In this document: positions 1-7,873 of the stretch, piece by piece
Numbering within the stretch: the first letter of the stretch is position 1
Layout: each line of letters starts with the position of its first letter
Source of the DNA: Alphaproteobacteria bacterium
GTDB taxonomy: Bacteria > Pseudomonadota > Alphaproteobacteria > M2410
Direction: 5' to 3'
NCBI GenBank assembly: GCA_030614785.1
Contig: JAUWTJ010000032.1
Span: forward strand, 1 to 41,944
DNA: 41,944 nt
The notes under the pieces: model-generated
Databases searched by the model: none
What the model saw: only the letters and a program-made list of their open reading frames with translations
Told to the model about the DNA's origin: nothing
Made by a program: the position numbers and the translations under genes

Positions 1-69
1 GAGCACGCACCGCACGACGCGGATATGATCATCCGCGGCGCTGCCCCGGATTGCCAGGTCTGCTCATAA
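1..69 (+). CDS. C-terminal end of an unidentified gene (partial)
   Basis: The first reading frame is open from the window edge to a TAA at 67-69 and gives 22 residues ending in a Cys-x-x-Cys-Ser tail. The peptide looks like the tail of a real protein, but it is too short to recognise. It may equally be chance open frame. Confidence 0.3.
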   Translation, partial: EHAPHDADMIIRGAAPDCQVCS

Positions 70-409
70 GACTTAAGGGCAATTGAGCCGTCTTCTGCCT
101 TCCGATTGGAATTGCCATCACAGACGGTCAACACCGCGTCTTCTCAACGTCAACCTCTGATTGAGAATTCGCCGGTGCAGAATCCACCTCGGCTTTTCAG
201 ACGGTTTTGAATAGCAAGTCAACGACCGCTCCTGGCTAATCTCGCCCAATTTCGACGCGGCGCAATAACGTCCGCTGCCAAGGCAAGAACGGTCTTCGGG
301 GCTTTGTTGGTCTGCTAGTCCCGCAGTATCGGACAACATTCCGTATGGCAGCAAAGGACGCATGTTGACCCAATGCGGAATTGGCAATCAGTCAGACAGC
401 CGGATGCCA
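70..409. other. Intergenic stretch without recognisable genes
   Basis: Open frames here are short, overlap each other on both strands and resemble no family I know. I see no repeat or RNA gene. The only clear signal between here and the efflux operon is the FNR-type box just downstream. Confidence 0.4.
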
Positions 410-451
410 TTGACCAGGATCAACGCGCAGCATCCGTGCCATAGATACAAA
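410..451 (+). promoter_or_regulatory. FNR/FixK-type box and -10 element upstream of the efflux operon
   Basis: Positions 410-423 read TTGACCAGGATCAA, matching the FNR/FixK consensus TTGAY-N4-RTCAA in all ten informative positions. A start point 41.5 bp from the box centre would lie near 458, and the hexamer seven bases before it, TACAAA at 446-451, matches the sigma-70 -10 consensus at four of six positions. This is the geometry of a class II FNR-activated promoter. The adaptor gene starts at 537, leaving a leader of about 80 nt. Confidence 0.6.
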
Positions 452-536
452 TGTCGTCGTATCCAGTCGCAAAGCGGGCCGGGATGCACAATCAATCTTC
501 TCGAGCACGCGCAGCGCACAGGAGGTGGGTGCCTTG

Positions 537-1781
537 ATGAACCGGCCACAGGAAAAACCTGCCGAACCGGAACTGCCCGATGAGACAGTCATAAGGGCCC
601 TTGGCCTCGACCGATCCGCCAGGGGTCGAGGGCGTGGGTTCTGGACTATTGTCATCGTCCTCGCTGTTTCGCTGGGGGCCATTGCCGTCTATGCCACACA
701 AACACTGACCTCACGTCCTCTTGAGTATAAAACGACGGCGGCACTGCAAGGGGATTTGAAAGTTACGGTGACCGCCACCGGAACGCTGGAGCCGATCAAC
801 CAGGTCGAGGTGGGCAGCGAGATTTCCGGAATCGTCAGGACCGTTCATGTCGATTTCAACGACGTCGTTGAGGCCGGACAGGTTCTGGCGCATCTTGACG
901 CCTCTCAACTCGAGGCGAAAGTCCGGCAGTCGCAGGCTTCCCTGGAAGCCGCCGAGGCTCTCGTCCAGGAGGCACAGGCGACACTCGGCGAGGCGCGTGC
1001 CAGGGCCATCCGAGCCACCGAGCTGTTTAAAAGACAGCACGTCTCTCAACAGGAGCTGGAGGTCGCCATGGCTGCCGAAGCGCGCGCCAAGGCCGCGCTT
1101 GTCAGCGCGAAGGCCCAGTTGAGGGTTCGCCGCGCGACACTGGACTCCGATCAGACAACTCTGAGTAAGACTATCATCCGCGCACCGATCAGTGGCATCG
1201 TCATTTCACGCAATATTGAGGCGGGACAGACCGTTGCCGCCAGTTTTCAGACACCTATCCTCTTCACGCTCGCGGAAAACCTGACCAGCATGGAGCTTCA
1301 TCTTGACATTGATGAAGCTGACATAAGCCAAGTGCGGACAGAGCAGGATGCGGAGTTTTCTGTTGATGCATTTCCGGAGCGCCGTTTTCCGGCGACAATA
1401 ACGTCGCTGAGGGTCGCTCCGCGCACGCTTCAGGGTGTGGTAACCTACGAAGCCCTGCTGTTTGTGGAGAACCCCGATCTGTTGTTGCGACCTGGTATGA
1501 CCGCCACGGCTGACATCCATACGGACCACCGTCACAACGTGCTGCTGGTCCCCAACGCGGCGCTGCGAATTACCCCGCCTGGCGAAGAGGCGGAGCAGGT
1601 CTTGCGGACCTACGGGGCCAGCACCCAACGACAGCGCCAGGTATGGATGCTTCGCGACGGCAAGCCCGTCCCAATTCCCGTAACGACCGGTGCTACTGAT
1701 GGTCGGTGGACGGAAATTACAGGCGGCGAACTCGTCGCCGGAACTCCGCTGTTGGTCGATATTGCAAGGGAGGAGGAATGA
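537..1781 (+). CDS. MacA-like periplasmic adaptor of a tripartite ABC efflux pump
   Basis: Inner-membrane-anchored adaptor (HlyD/MacA family) that would link the ABC transporter encoded next to an outer-membrane channel. About 414 residues: one N-terminal transmembrane segment (about 35-55), a lipoyl/barrel-sandwich half with the typical TGTLEP and VGSEISG motifs (about 80-105), a long Ala/Glu-rich hairpin (about 125-205), then the second half-motif (APISGIV) and a beta-barrel region. ATG at 537 is preferred because AGGAGG lies 11 nt upstream; an in-frame GTG at 525 overlaps that ribosome binding site. The stop overlaps the ATPase start by ATGA, so the two are translationally coupled. No TolC gene lies in the window. 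The substrate is unknown: macrolides, lipids and siderophores are all possible for this family. Confidence 0.9.
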   Translation: MNRPQEKPAEPELPDETVIRALGLDRSARGRGRGFWTIVIVLAVSLGAIAVYATQTLTSRPLEYKTTAALQGDLKVTVTATGTLEPINQVEVGSEISGIVRTVHVDFNDVVEAGQVLAHLDASQLEAKVRQSQASLEAAEALVQEAQATLGEARARAIRATELFKRQHVSQQELEVAMAAEARAKAALVSAKAQLRVRRATLDSDQTTLSKTIIRAPISGIVISRNIEAGQTVAASFQTPILFTLAENLTSMELHLDIDEADISQVRTEQDAEFSVDAFPERRFPATITSLRVAPRTLQGVVTYEALLFVENPDLLLRPGMTATADIHTDHRHNVLLVPNAALRITPPGEEAEQVLRTYGASTQRQRQVWMLRDGKPVPIPVTTGATDGRWTEITGGELVAGTPLLVDIAREEE

Positions 1782-2518
1782 CGAACGCCCGCCGGATCAA
1801 AGCCACCGGTTCCTCGCCTCTGATCCGTTTGCGGGGTCTAACCAAGGTCTATGGTCAAGGCGAGGCGGCAGTTCACGCCCTGGCCGGCATTGACCTTGAC
1901 ATTCACGATGGTGAATTTGTTGCCGTCATGGGACCAAGTGGGTCGGGAAAGTCCACTTGCATGAATATTATCGGGTGTCTGGATGTGCCGACCTCCGGAG
2001 AGTACCATTTCAGAGGCGTCGAGGTGGATTCCCTTTCTTCGAACCAGCAAGCACTGTTGCGGCGTCACTATCTCGGATTTGTCTTTCAGGGGTTCAACCT
2101 GCTTCGCCGCACGACTGCTCTTGAGAATGTGGAGCTGCCTTTGCTCTATAGGGGATTTGGCAGTTCGGAACGGCGTGAACTCGCCCTGGCGGCTCTTGAT
2201 TCCGTAGGGTTGACGGGGTGGGAGACGCACACGGCCTCCGAACTGTCCGGTGGGCAGCAGCAACGTGTCGCCGTCGCTCGTGCGATCGTTACGCGGCCAG
2301 CAGTGCTGCTGGCTGACGAGCCGACGGGCAACCTTGATTCCACACACGGCCGCGAAATTATGGACCTCCTGACCGAATTCAATGTCTCACTTGGCATTAC
2401 GATCATAATGGTGACCCATGAGCCCTATATGGCGGCCTATGCCCAACGAGAAATCCATTTTCTCGACGGGCGTATCCAGCAGGACGAAGCGCGGTCCTTG
2501 CGAGGAGTACGCCGATGA
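1778..2518 (+). CDS. MacB/LolD-type ABC transporter ATP-binding protein
   Basis: Cytoplasmic ATPase of the efflux pump. The 246-residue product has Walker A GPSGSGKST (52-60), a Q-loop (FVFQGFNLL, about 101-109), the signature LSGGQQQR (156-163), Walker B with the catalytic Glu (VLLADEPTGNLD, 176-187) and an H-loop in MVTHEP. This is the MacB/LolD/FtsE branch, with DEPTGNLD typical of it. The start at 1778 has GGGAGGAGGA just upstream and overlaps the adaptor stop. An upstream in-frame start at 1706 would lie inside the adaptor gene and is unlikely. The stop overlaps the permease ATG at 2515. In E. coli MacB the ATPase and permease are fused; here they are separate genes. Confidence 0.95.
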   Translation: MTNARRIKATGSSPLIRLRGLTKVYGQGEAAVHALAGIDLDIHDGEFVAVMGPSGSGKSTCMNIIGCLDVPTSGEYHFRGVEVDSLSSNQQALLRRHYLGFVFQGFNLLRRTTALENVELPLLYRGFGSSERRELALAALDSVGLTGWETHTASELSGGQQQRVAVARAIVTRPAVLLADEPTGNLDSTHGREIMDLLTEFNVSLGITIIMVTHEPYMAAYAQREIHFLDGRIQQDEARSLRGVRR

Positions 2519-3723
2519 TCATCAGTAATGCCCTCTCTCTTGCTGTTCGCGAAATTCGCCGGAACCTCCTGCGTTCCGGCCTCACAACGCTGGGTGTCGT
2601 CATCGGCATCGCCGCTGTTATCGCCATGGTCAATCTGGGTGAGGGGGCCACAACACGGGTGACCGGCGATATTGCCAGCCTGGGTCGGAACCTCATCATT
2701 GTCTCTCCTGGCGGAGACCACAATAGTGGTCCGGGCACCACCGCCCCCCCGTTCGATGTCGCTGACGCCGAGTCCATTGCCCGGGAAATCCCCGGAGTGG
2801 TGGCAGTTGCCGCCGTCAGCAGCCAGCTTGCCGTTGCCGTTTATGGCAACGCAAACTGGCCGACAAGCGTTCTTGGGACAGACAACGCCTATTTCGATGT
2901 CAGGGAATGGTCTGTGGAAAGAGGCCGTGTGTTTGATGCCGGAGAGTTGCAAGCGGGAAAAGCGGTTTGCGTTATCGGCGAAACGGTCGCTCTGGAACTC
3001 TTCGGCTTTCAGGATCCAATTGGCGCTTCGATCCGGTTCCACAAGCTGTCGTGCAAGGTCATTGGTGTCCTGGACGCCAAAGGCCAGTCGAGCTTTGGTC
3101 AGGACCAGGATGATCTGATCATTCTGCCTTTACGCACCTTCCAGCGACGACTGACAGGCAATCAGGACGTTGCCCTGATCTTTGTTTCCGCCAGAAGCGG
3201 GCAGCTGACCGGAAAGGTCCAACAGGACGTGACAGCGCTTATGCGTGAGCGACGTCACATCCCTCCGGGACAGCAGAGCAATTTCCAGGTCAGTGACATG
3301 AAAGAGATCGTCAATATGGTGGAGAGCGCTACCGGCATTCTTACGGCTCTCCTCGGAGCGATCGCCGGGATCAGTCTTTTGGTGGGCGGTATCGGAATTA
3401 TGAACATCATGCTGGTATCGGTTACCGAACGGACACAGGAAATCGGCATTCGCCTCGCCATCGGGGCAATGGAACGTGATGTCCTGATGCAGTTCCTTGT
3501 TGAAGCCATGGTGCTGTCGTCAATTGGGGGGATCTTCGGTGTCGGCCTTGGTCTGGCCTGCTCTGCGATTGTCGGTCACTATCTGGACACGCCGTTCGTT
3601 TTCAATCCACTCATCATCATCGTTGCCGTGGGCTTTTCGTGCCTCGTCGGGGTTGTCTTCGGTTATATGCCTGCGCGCCGTGCTGCTCGTCTCAACCCCA
3701 TCGACGCGCTCCGGCATGAGTAG
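2515..3723 (+). CDS. MacB-like ABC transporter permease (FtsX family)
   Basis: Membrane component of the pump, 402 residues. The topology matches MacB: one N-terminal transmembrane helix (about 21-42), a large periplasmic domain (about 45-265), then three helices with the conserved segment around VGGIGIMNIML, a cytoplasmic loop carrying EIGIRLAIGA, and a C-terminal RRAARLNPIDALRHE tail typical of the family. ATGA overlap with the ATPase gene shows a three-gene operon driven from the FNR-type promoter. Nothing obviously belonging to the operon follows; the next gene is a stress protein 464 nt on. Confidence 0.93.
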   Translation: MIISNALSLAVREIRRNLLRSGLTTLGVVIGIAAVIAMVNLGEGATTRVTGDIASLGRNLIIVSPGGDHNSGPGTTAPPFDVADAESIAREIPGVVAVAAVSSQLAVAVYGNANWPTSVLGTDNAYFDVREWSVERGRVFDAGELQAGKAVCVIGETVALELFGFQDPIGASIRFHKLSCKVIGVLDAKGQSSFGQDQDDLIILPLRTFQRRLTGNQDVALIFVSARSGQLTGKVQQDVTALMRERRHIPPGQQSNFQVSDMKEIVNMVESATGILTALLGAIAGISLLVGGIGIMNIMLVSVTERTQEIGIRLAIGAMERDVLMQFLVEAMVLSSIGGIFGVGLGLACSAIVGHYLDTPFVFNPLIIIVAVGFSCLVGVVFGYMPARRAARLNPIDALRHE

Positions 3724-4187
3724 TCGACATCTTTTCAGGCCTAATTCCGGCTGCATCTGTGTCTGGGCGAAGTCGGTCAGTCGATCCCGACGATGCTGAC
3801 GGCACACACTCTGCCAAAAGGATCTGATATCACTGATGTCATTGGCAGGAATCTCATCTCCAGATTAGCGATCAGTTTTCCGCATGTTTGGCAACGGGCA
3901 ATGTCCGTTCTTGACTAAGAACAGCCTATTAGCTCACACCGCGATCACGTCTGTTGATGGGGCAATAGCAGACCTCACAAGAACATTTGTCCTCTATGCC
4001 CCCAACTCCGGACCACTTTCGCCACAGGGCCGAAGGTCTCAAGTTGATCCAAAGCGGATATATATTGGATGCATTTTGGTGCAGAAATCGAATTGTCGGT
4101 TGACATCGGCGGGTCGAATCCACATCTCTCATAAATAGGGGTAATAGGTGTGTTTATTCAGTACCTCCCGAATGGAAGGCGCCTCAA
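3724..4187. other. Intergenic region between the efflux operon and usp
   Basis: No convincing gene, terminator or repeat is visible. It must hold the usp promoter. A partial FNR-like site (8 of 10 informative bases) lies at 3911-3924, but no -10 element is at the right distance. GGAAGG at about 4173-4178 could serve as ribosome binding site for the ATG at 4188. Confidence 0.4.
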
Positions 4188-5063
4188 ATGTCTATCCGCC
4201 GTATGCTGGTCCCGGTCATGGGTCGCGATTGTGATCTTTCCACTCTGAAGACGGCTGTGCAGGTCGCACGGAAGGTCGATGCCCATGTCGATGCGCTCTT
4301 CGTCCGCGCGAATCCTGCAGAGTTTTTTCCCGCCATGGGATATGGGTACAGCGGAAACGGAGTGGTCACCCAGGACGTTCTTGATGCTGTAAACAAGGCA
4401 AGCGATGAGCTCGCGGAAAAGGCCTGCGGTAACGTCACAGCCGTTGCGGAAGAGACGGGTATTCCAATCACCAAATACGGGGAAGTCTCCGGCCGACCAT
4501 CGATCTCGTTTCATCAGGCGACAGGGCCGCTCTTTGCCGCCCTTCGGCAGGAAAGTCAACTTACGGATCTCATAGTTTATGCGCATCCGCCACAAGGCAC
4601 GGCAGCGGACCTCGCGAATGTTCTGCCGGGCCTCCTCCTTGGGTGTCGGAGGCCCTTCCTGATTGCGCCGGAAGAGCCTGTGGAGAGCATTGGGAGCCAT
4701 ATCATCATCGCCTGGAACTCGGACGATGAAGCCGCCTCCGCCATTCGTCAGGCACGAGACTTTCTGCCATACGCCGAAAAGGTTGAAGTCGCCATGATCG
4801 TAGATGATGAGGCTTCAGCAGAGGCGGAGATTGCCCTGCCTCTTGCCTATCTTGCTTGTCACGGGGTCAAGGCGGAGACCCGCGTCATTATGGACAAGGC
4901 GGGAAATGTTGGTGAAATCATTTTGAATACGTTCGAGAAGTCCGGCGCAGATCTCTTGGTCATGGGCGCCTATGGCCACAGCCGAGTCAGGGAATTCATC
5001 TTTGGCGGCGTGACGCGTCAGGTCCTCCACCAGGCGAACTTCCCTGTCTTCATGGCACACTAG
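4188..5063 (+). CDS. Universal stress protein with two Usp domains
   Basis: Cytoplasmic UspA-family protein of 291 residues built from two tandem Usp folds (about 1-140 and 150-291). The second domain ends with the nucleotide-binding pattern G-x2-G-x9-G (GAYGHSR, then FGG), although the Ser/Thr that usually follows the last Gly is Gly here, so ATP binding is likely but not certain. A close paralogue of identical length is encoded at 33593-34468; both begin with MSI-RMLVPV. Such tandem Usps in alphaproteobacteria are often induced by oxygen limitation or starvation. Its 3' neighbour is a duplicated fragment of the cotransporter gene. Confidence 0.93.
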   Translation: MSIRRMLVPVMGRDCDLSTLKTAVQVARKVDAHVDALFVRANPAEFFPAMGYGYSGNGVVTQDVLDAVNKASDELAEKACGNVTAVAEETGIPITKYGEVSGRPSISFHQATGPLFAALRQESQLTDLIVYAHPPQGTAADLANVLPGLLLGCRRPFLIAPEEPVESIGSHIIIAWNSDDEAASAIRQARDFLPYAEKVEVAMIVDDEASAEAEIALPLAYLACHGVKAETRVIMDKAGNVGEIILNTFEKSGADLLVMGAYGHSRVREFIFGGVTRQVLHQANFPVFMAH

Positions 5064-5117
5064 CAGGGTACGGAAAGTGGTCGCGTAGTTCGGATCATGC
5101 GAATCCTGAAGGGTCAC

Positions 5118-5262
5118 TCTCTTCATACTCAATGTGAGGGTCAGACTCTTCTTCCGTCTGCCTGACTTCATTTGCAGCAGCTCTTTGGTGCACAACAATC
5201 CGCCACAGATGATAAGCCACACGGTGCAGCCATCCCATGCTGTCCAGCCGCCGCATCGCTTC
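5118..5262 (-). pseudogene. Duplicated 3' fragment of the Na/Pi cotransporter gene
   Basis: This 145-bp segment matches 7909-8053 with no gaps and five mismatches. Read on the minus strand it encodes the same C-terminal tail (AMRRLDSM, then HLWRIVVHQRAAA and EEESDPHIEYEE) as the intact cotransporter. It has no start or upstream part of the gene. The surrounding minus-strand frame (5095-5286) remains open but joins unrelated residues at both ends. Together with the intact copy it forms direct repeats around PEP synthase. Confidence 0.85.
5118..5262. repeat. 145-bp direct repeat, copy 1
   Basis: Copy 1 of a direct repeat whose second copy is 7909-8053, offset 2791 bp, with 140 of 145 bases identical by eye. 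The pair brackets the PEP synthase gene. Confidence 0.88.
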
Positions 5263-5310
5263 GTCGACAACGCAGTACAATTCCAAGCCATCACTCCCTG
5301 CATCGACAAT

Positions 5311-7734
5311 TCAAGGCTGATGCGTGTCTGATAGCGCGCCTACGGTCGGTTTTCTTGCTTCCGCCTCCGCCACCTTGCGCTTGACGGCGATGAAGCTGTC
5401 GGGGCTGACGGAAATAGAATCGATGCCGCAAGAGATGAGAAACTCCGCGAACTCAGGGTGATCGCTCGGCGCCTGGCCGCACAATCCAATCTTGACGCCA
5501 GCCTTATGCGCCTCACAAATGACCTTCTCGATCATCCATTTTACCGCGTCGTCCTGCTCGTCGAACAGTTCTGCGAGTTCTTCCGAGTCGCGGTCGACGC
5601 CTAGTGTCAGTTGGGTAAGGTCGTTGCTTCCGATCGAGAACCCGTCAAACCGCTCCGCGAAGGCCTTTGCCAGGATGACATTCGAGGGAATCTCGCACAT
5701 GACGTAAATTTCAAGGCCGTTCTCGCTGCGCTGCAAGCCGTTCTCGGCCATCACGGTGAGGACTCTGTCAGCTTCACTGATCGAGCGGCAGAACGGAATC
5801 ATGACGATTACGTTGGTGAAGCCCATCTCCTCTCGCAGGCGTTGGATCGCACGGCATTCCAGTGCGAAGCCGTCGCGGTAGCGCGGCGAGTAGTAGCGCG
5901 AAGCGCCGCGGAATCCAATCATCGGGTTTTCTTCCTTCGGCTCGAACGCGGCGCCACCGATGAGATTTGCGTATTCGTTGGTCTTGAAGTCACTCATGCG
6001 GATGATGACGGGCTTAGGATACTGCGCCGCTGCAATGCGCGCAAGCCCGCGCGCCAGGCGGTCGACGAAATATTCGGTCTTGTCTTCATAGCCCGCCGTG
6101 AGTTCCGCGATCTGCCTTTTGGCGTCCGTGTCCTGGAGGGATTCGAAGTGCACCAACGCCATAGGATGCACCTTGATGTAGTTGCTTACGACGAATTCCA
6201 TGCGTGCCAGCCCGACACCATCGGCGGCGACCCGCCACCAGCGAAAGGCAGCGGCGGGATTGGCGAGGTTGAGCATGATCTGTGTGCGCGTGGGCGGGAC
6301 ATCATGGAGATCGAGCGCTTCTGTCTCATACTCGGCGATGCCCTCGTAAACGAAACCCTGGTCGCCCTCGGCACAGGACACTGTCACTTCCTGCTCGTCA
6401 TGAAGAATGCGTGTGGCATCACCGCTTCCGACGATGGCGGGCAGACCCAGTTCGCGGCTGATGATCGCCGCGTGGGAGGTGCGTCCGCCGCGATCGGTCA
6501 CGATCGCCGCAGCCCGCTTCATGATCGGCACCCAATCGGGATCCGTGTTTTGCGTCACCAGAACGGCGCCATCGACGAAGCGATGAATCTCGCCAGCGCT
6601 TTCGATCAGGCAGACGGGGCCCGTCACAACAGCCTCGCCGATGCTAAGACCCGTCACAAGCTTCCGTCCCTTCGACTTGATGCGGTAAGAGCGGTACTCG
6701 CCCACCTCCTTGCGCGATTGCACCGTCTCGGGCCGCGCCTGCACTATAAACAGCTTGCCGTTTTCGCCGTCCTTCGCCCATTCGATGTCCATCGGACAGC
6801 CGTAGTGATCCTCGATGACGCAAGCCCATCGCCCGAGCGTCAGGATATCCTCATCCGACAAGACGAATGCAGCGCGCTCCGCCTTTGAAGTCGGCACATT
6901 CCGGGTCGACCGCTCGCCATCCCTGGCGTAGATCATCTTCTGCGCCTTGCCGCCGAGCCGCTTCTCGATGATCGGCTTGAGAGAGTGGTCTGAAAGGAGT
7001 GGTTTGAATACCTGATACTCGTCGGGATCCACGGTACCTTGAACCACGGTCTCACCCAGCCCCCAGGCGGCGTCGATGATCGCGACTTTGTCGAAGCCGG
7101 TCTCGGTATCTATCGTGAACATCACGCCGGCCCCGCCGAGGTCCGAACGCACCATGGCCTGCACGCCAATGGATAGCGCGACCTTCAAATGGTCGAAGCC
7201 CTTGCTCTTTCGATAGCTTATGGCGCGATCCGTAAAAAGCGAAGCAAGGCATTGCCGGCAGGCATCGAGAAGGGCCGTCTCGCCGCGAATGTTGAGAAAC
7301 GTTTCCTGCTGTCCGGCAAAGCTTGCGTCGGGGAGGTCCTCGGCCGTGGCGCTGGAGCGTACGGCTACATCGGCGTCGGCTCTGCCGATTCGCCGGCAAA
7401 GTTGGCGATATGCGGTCCGGATATCTTCGGCCATATCGTTCGGCCATTCACCTTGCAGAAAGACCCGCCTTAAGGTCTGCCCGGTCTCGGACAGTGACGC
7501 CTTGCCTTCGTTTAAATCCTGGAAGGCTGCTGCGATCGTATCCCTGAGTTGGTTGGCATCGACGAAGTTCCAATAGGCTTCGGCCGTGGTGGCAAAACCC
7601 GGCGGCACTGTCACGCTCCGCTGACCGAGGTGGCGCACCATCTCGCCAAGCGATGCATTCTTCCCGCCAACACGGGCGACGTCGGCCCGCTCCAACTCCT
7701 CGAACCAGACTACACGCGATACTTGCTTGGTCAT
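5311..7734 (-). CDS. ppsA: Phosphoenolpyruvate synthase (pyruvate, water dikinase)
   Basis: Converts pyruvate and ATP to PEP, AMP and phosphate, the first step of gluconeogenesis from C2/C3 compounds. The 807-residue protein has the usual length. It shows the N-terminal nucleotide-binding domain (GGKNASLGEM at 24-33; VRSSATAEDLP at 125-135), the swivelling phosphohistidine domain with His421 in GGRTSHAAI, and the C-terminal TIM-barrel PEP site with GSNDLTQLTLGVDRDS and catalytic Cys752 in GLCGQAPS. The ATG at 7734 has GGAGGG 7-12 nt upstream. It fits the acetyl-CoA/pyruvate genes at 28-33 kb. The long open frame on the opposite strand (5611-6888) is only a codon-bias shadow. Confidence 0.97.
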   Translation of the reverse strand: MTKQVSRVVWFEELERADVARVGGKNASLGEMVRHLGQRSVTVPPGFATTAEAYWNFVDANQLRDTIAAAFQDLNEGKASLSETGQTLRRVFLQGEWPNDMAEDIRTAYRQLCRRIGRADADVAVRSSATAEDLPDASFAGQQETFLNIRGETALLDACRQCLASLFTDRAISYRKSKGFDHLKVALSIGVQAMVRSDLGGAGVMFTIDTETGFDKVAIIDAAWGLGETVVQGTVDPDEYQVFKPLLSDHSLKPIIEKRLGGKAQKMIYARDGERSTRNVPTSKAERAAFVLSDEDILTLGRWACVIEDHYGCPMDIEWAKDGENGKLFIVQARPETVQSRKEVGEYRSYRIKSKGRKLVTGLSIGEAVVTGPVCLIESAGEIHRFVDGAVLVTQNTDPDWVPIMKRAAAIVTDRGGRTSHAAIISRELGLPAIVGSGDATRILHDEQEVTVSCAEGDQGFVYEGIAEYETEALDLHDVPPTRTQIMLNLANPAAAFRWWRVAADGVGLARMEFVVSNYIKVHPMALVHFESLQDTDAKRQIAELTAGYEDKTEYFVDRLARGLARIAAAQYPKPVIIRMSDFKTNEYANLIGGAAFEPKEENPMIGFRGASRYYSPRYRDGFALECRAIQRLREEMGFTNVIVMIPFCRSISEADRVLTVMAENGLQRSENGLEIYVMCEIPSNVILAKAFAERFDGFSIGSNDLTQLTLGVDRDSEELAELFDEQDDAVKWMIEKVICEAHKAGVKIGLCGQAPSDHPEFAEFLISCGIDSISVSPDSFIAVKRKVAEAEARKPTVGALSDTHQP

Positions 7735-7873
7735 GATGCCCTCCTTGGGTGTTCGGTAATATGCGGCGTCTGTATTTCATTCTGAACACTCCATCTTTGT
7801 CTCAAAGAGTAAAGTGTTGCGACGATCAGTTGAACCTACAACCCTGAGCGGACATTGATTCACCGACCAGGGC

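Noticed and set aside
3911-3959. Third FNR-like box upstream of usp
   Set aside because: Only 8 of 10 informative bases match and no -10-like hexamer lies at the right distance.
5611-6888. Long open frame (425 codons) opposite PEP synthase
   Set aside because: It is antisense to an unmistakable ppsA, has no family features and reflects GC-rich codon use.
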